From contig CAUCOL010000086.1 of the NCBI GenBank assembly GCA_958444395.1, positions 1-7,576 of the forward strand: a DNA stretch of 7,576 bases. The letters are read 5' to 3'. A model generated the notes under the pieces. That model was not told the origin of the DNA. It did not search any database and worked only from the letters and a program-made list of their open reading frames with translations. Positions within the stretch are counted from its first letter, which is position 1; each line of letters starts with the position of its first letter. Shown in pieces: positions 5,913 to 7,576 of the stretch. The DNA is from an uncultured Lachnospiraceae bacterium. Its GTDB lineage: Bacteria > Bacillota > Clostridia > Lachnospirales > Lachnospiraceae. The translations under genes were made by a program, and so were the position numbers.

Positions 5913-7268
5913 ATGAATATTATCGCCGCGTTATTAATATTTACCGTGATTGTCATATTTCATGAGTTTGGTCATTTTCTTCTGGCGAAGAAAAATGGAG
6001 TAGAGGTGACAGAATTTTCTGTTGGTATGGGACCACGTCTGATCACAGTCGCTAAGACTGCGAAAGGATTTACCTGTAAATTTCTGTGCAGACAGAAGCT
6101 GTTTGAAGAGAGGGAGGACTGGCAGGGGATCACCAAATATTCCTGGAAGCTGTTTCCAATCGGTGGCTCCTGTGCTATGGTTGGAGAGGACACCGAAGAC
6201 ATGTCGGAGGGTTCCTATAACAGCAAAGGCGTATGGGCACGCTTTTCTGTTGTTTTTGCCGGTCCGTTTTTTAACTTTATCCTGGCATTTATCTTTTCTG
6301 TCATCATTCTGGGCAATACCGGCATCGATCTGCCGGAGGTTGTGCAGGTATATGCCGGTCAGCCGGGCGAGGCAGCCGGAGTGCAGAAGGGCGATGTGGT
6401 CAAAAGCATCAATGGACATAAGATCGTGATCGGCCGTGAGATCGATACGTATCAGCTGTTACATCCGTTGACCGGGGAAGAAGTGTCGGTCGTGGTAGAA
6501 CGTGATGGCAGGGAAAAAACGCTTGCGATCGATCCTAATTATCAGACCTACCTGTTTGGTTTCAGTTATGCACAGCAGGCTTCTGCATCCGCTGAGATCG
6601 CCATGGTCAGTGAAGGCGGTGCCTGTGAAAAGGCAGGGCTGAAAAAGGGCGATCTGATCAAAGCAATCGGTGATACCACCATAAAAAATGCCGGAGATCT
6701 GCAAAAATGCATGAATGAGGCGAAAGGTTCACCGGACACAGTGACATTTACGGTACAAAGAGGAAGTAAAGAGCTTTCCTGCGATGTAACTCCTTCGCCA
6801 TATAAAGGAAAAACACTGGGATTTCAGGCATATAAATTAAAAAAGATGGGACCTGCCGGTGTATTAAAATACAGTTTTGTCGAGGTGAAATACTGGATTG
6901 AAACGACAGTTGCCAGTCTTGGTCAGCTGGTAGCAGGAAAACTATCTAAGGATGACATATCCGGTCCGGTCGGTATCGTGGATACGGTCGGTGATGTGAT
7001 CGAACAGAGTGCATCCTATGGCATCAAGACGGTGTTGATCAATATGCTGCAGATGGCAGTTTTATTAAGTGCCAACCTGGGTGTAATGAATCTTCTGCCC
7101 CTTCCCGCACTGGATGGTGGACGACTGGTCTTTATCCTGATCGAAGCAGTGCGTGGCAAGCCGGTTGACCGTGATAAAGAGGGATTTGTACATGCGATTG
7201 GTTTCATTCTGCTGATGGCATTCATGGTATTTATCATGTTTAATGATATTATAAAGATCATAAAGTAG
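5913..7268 (+). CDS. rseP: RseP-family site-2 intramembrane zinc metalloprotease
   Basis: Intramembrane protease that cuts transmembrane anti-sigma factors (and, in some bacteria, signal-peptide remnants) after a first cleavage outside. HEFGH (17-21) in the first membrane helix gives the zinc His pair and catalytic Glu; the third ligand is Asp401 in NLLPLPALDGG (393-403). FAGPFFNF (115-122) marks the second helix; further helices lie near 370-395 and 425-449. Two PDZ domains lie between: one around 140-215 with GQPGEAAGVQKGD (149-161), one around 225-300 starting near GGACEKAGLKKGD (235-247). The 451 residues resemble E. coli RseP (two PDZ) in size. Residues 45-73 form an extra charged, Cys-containing stretch between GMGP and the KLFPIGG segment, longer than in well-known members. 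It starts 25 bases after dxr; its presence beside lipid and isoprenoid genes is common. Its substrate here is unknown. Confidence 0.95.
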   Translation: MNIIAALLIFTVIVIFHEFGHFLLAKKNGVEVTEFSVGMGPRLITVAKTAKGFTCKFLCRQKLFEEREDWQGITKYSWKLFPIGGSCAMVGEDTEDMSEGSYNSKGVWARFSVVFAGPFFNFILAFIFSVIILGNTGIDLPEVVQVYAGQPGEAAGVQKGDVVKSINGHKIVIGREIDTYQLLHPLTGEEVSVVVERDGREKTLAIDPNYQTYLFGFSYAQQASASAEIAMVSEGGACEKAGLKKGDLIKAIGDTTIKNAGDLQKCMNEAKGSPDTVTFTVQRGSKELSCDVTPSPYKGKTLGFQAYKLKKMGPAGVLKYSFVEVKYWIETTVASLGQLVAGKLSKDDISGPVGIVDTVGDVIEQSASYGIKTVLINMLQMAVLLSANLGVMNLLPLPALDGGRLVFILIEAVRGKPVDRDKEGFVHAIGFILLMAFMVFIMFNDIIKIIK

Positions 7269-7283
7269 TAAAAAAGTGGAACG

Positions 7284-7324
7284 TATCCGGCCGGCAGCCT
7301 GTGACAGGAGTGCCGGTCGGTATA
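7284..7324 (+). other. Strong two-tier intergenic hairpin upstream of ispG
   Basis: CCGGCCGGCA (7287-7296) pairs with TGCCGGTCGG (7311-7320) over 10 positions with one G-U wobble, and TAT/ATA (7284-7286, 7322-7324) can extend it across one bulged base. Inside, CCTG (7298-7301) pairs with CAGG (7305-7308) around a 3-base loop. No T run follows, so a standard intrinsic terminator is unlikely. It lies 18 bases after the rseP stop and could limit read-through, protect the upstream message from 3' decay, or be a palindromic repeat copy. It shares GTATCC and the CCTGTG(G)ACAGG core with the hairpin at 979-1011. Confidence 0.55.
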
Positions 7325-7366
7325 GATTCCGGGAAAAGCAACAGCATATAAAACAGGAGGAGAGAC

Positions 7367-7576
7367 ATGTTTCGAGACACAACGAAAGAGATACACATTG
7401 GCAATAAAGTGATCGGTGGAGGACATCCGATCGCGATCCAGTCTATGACCAATACCAAGACAGAGGATGTAAAAGCTACCGTAGCACAGATCCTTGCGTT
7501 GGAGGAGGCAGGCTGCGATATTATCCGCTGTGCAGTTCCGACGATGGAGGCAGCGCAGGCACTGGGAGAGATTAAG
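7367..7576 (+). CDS. ispG: 4-hydroxy-3-methylbut-2-en-1-yl diphosphate synthase, N-terminal part (cut by window end)
   Basis: Iron-sulfur enzyme (GcpE) of the MEP pathway that converts methylerythritol cyclodiphosphate to HMBPP, in the cytoplasm. Only the first 70 codons are in the window. They show the typical N-terminus of the TIM-barrel domain: a short lead, then [20 protein letters not shown] (36-base-class family hallmark: Gly-rich turn followed by QSMTNT), then [21 protein letters not shown], the second barrel unit with the conserved Glu-x-x-Gly-x-Asp-x-x-Arg pattern. The 4Fe-4S cysteines lie in the missing C-terminal part. AGGAGG (7355-7360) precedes the ATG by 6 bases. It follows rseP by 98 bases and a strong hairpin, so it may be partly uncoupled from the upstream operon while serving the same pathway as dxr. 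Confidence 0.95.
   Translation, partial: MFRDTTKEIHIGNKVIGGGHPIAIQSMTNTKTEDVKATVAQILALEEAGCDIIRCAVPTMEAAQALGEIK

Noticed and set aside
5934..6419. A 161-codon reading frame on the - strand across rseP
   Set aside because: Same pattern of antisense shadow, with no domain, and it overlaps the conserved HEFGH and first PDZ region of rseP.
7016..7458. Overlapping - strand frames covering the rseP end, the intergenic gap and the start of ispG
   Set aside because: They run through two well-supported + strand genes and the hairpin, and show no family resemblance.
3188..7576. Clustering of uppS, cdsA, dxr, rseP and ispG as a possible new system
   Set aside because: This order is a long-known conserved arrangement in Firmicutes and many other bacteria, so it is ordinary.

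Overview
The window is a chromosomal stretch of housekeeping genes, all on the + strand and closely packed, from what looks like a low-to-mid GC Firmicute of the class Clostridia, plausibly Lachnospiraceae. This rests on the gene order pyrH-frr-uppS-cdsA-dxr-rseP-ispG, on strong AGGAGG-type ribosome binding sites before most genes, and on the character of the proteins. The family-level guess is inference from pattern familiarity, not from a database search.

Layout: (1) 31-969 encodes a membrane-anchored polysaccharide deacetylase with a coiled-coil stalk. (2) 1037-1798 encodes a bactofilin with a long acidic N-terminal tail that contains a 27-base tandem duplication. (3) 1818-3104 holds pyrH (UMP kinase) and frr (ribosome recycling factor). 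(4) After an 83-base gap with a hairpin and a weak promoter candidate come uppS, cdsA, dxr and rseP, 3188-7268, with gaps of 16 to 25 bases. (5) After a 98-base gap with a strong two-tier hairpin, ispG begins at 7367 and runs off the end of the window.

How the genes fit together: dxr and ispG are steps of the MEP pathway for isoprenoid precursors. uppS uses those precursors to make undecaprenyl diphosphate, the carrier lipid for wall synthesis. cdsA makes CDP-diacylglycerol for phospholipids. rseP is a site-2 intramembrane protease of envelope signalling. pyrH supplies UDP, and so UTP for UDP-sugars and RNA, and frr recycles ribosomes. The deacetylase and bactofilin add surface-polysaccharide modification and a cytoskeletal scaffold, so most of the cluster concerns the envelope. 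Tight spacing suggests one or a few long transcripts, possibly subdivided near 3105-3187 and 7269-7366.

I see no mobile element, CRISPR array, tRNA, rRNA or riboswitch, and no convincing undescribed system. The points most worth a second look are the deacetylase-bactofilin pair in front of pyrH, two intergenic hairpins that share sequence elements, an insertion near the N-terminus of RseP, and a marked excess of GATC in the coding regions. No gene-free stretch exceeds 100 bases.
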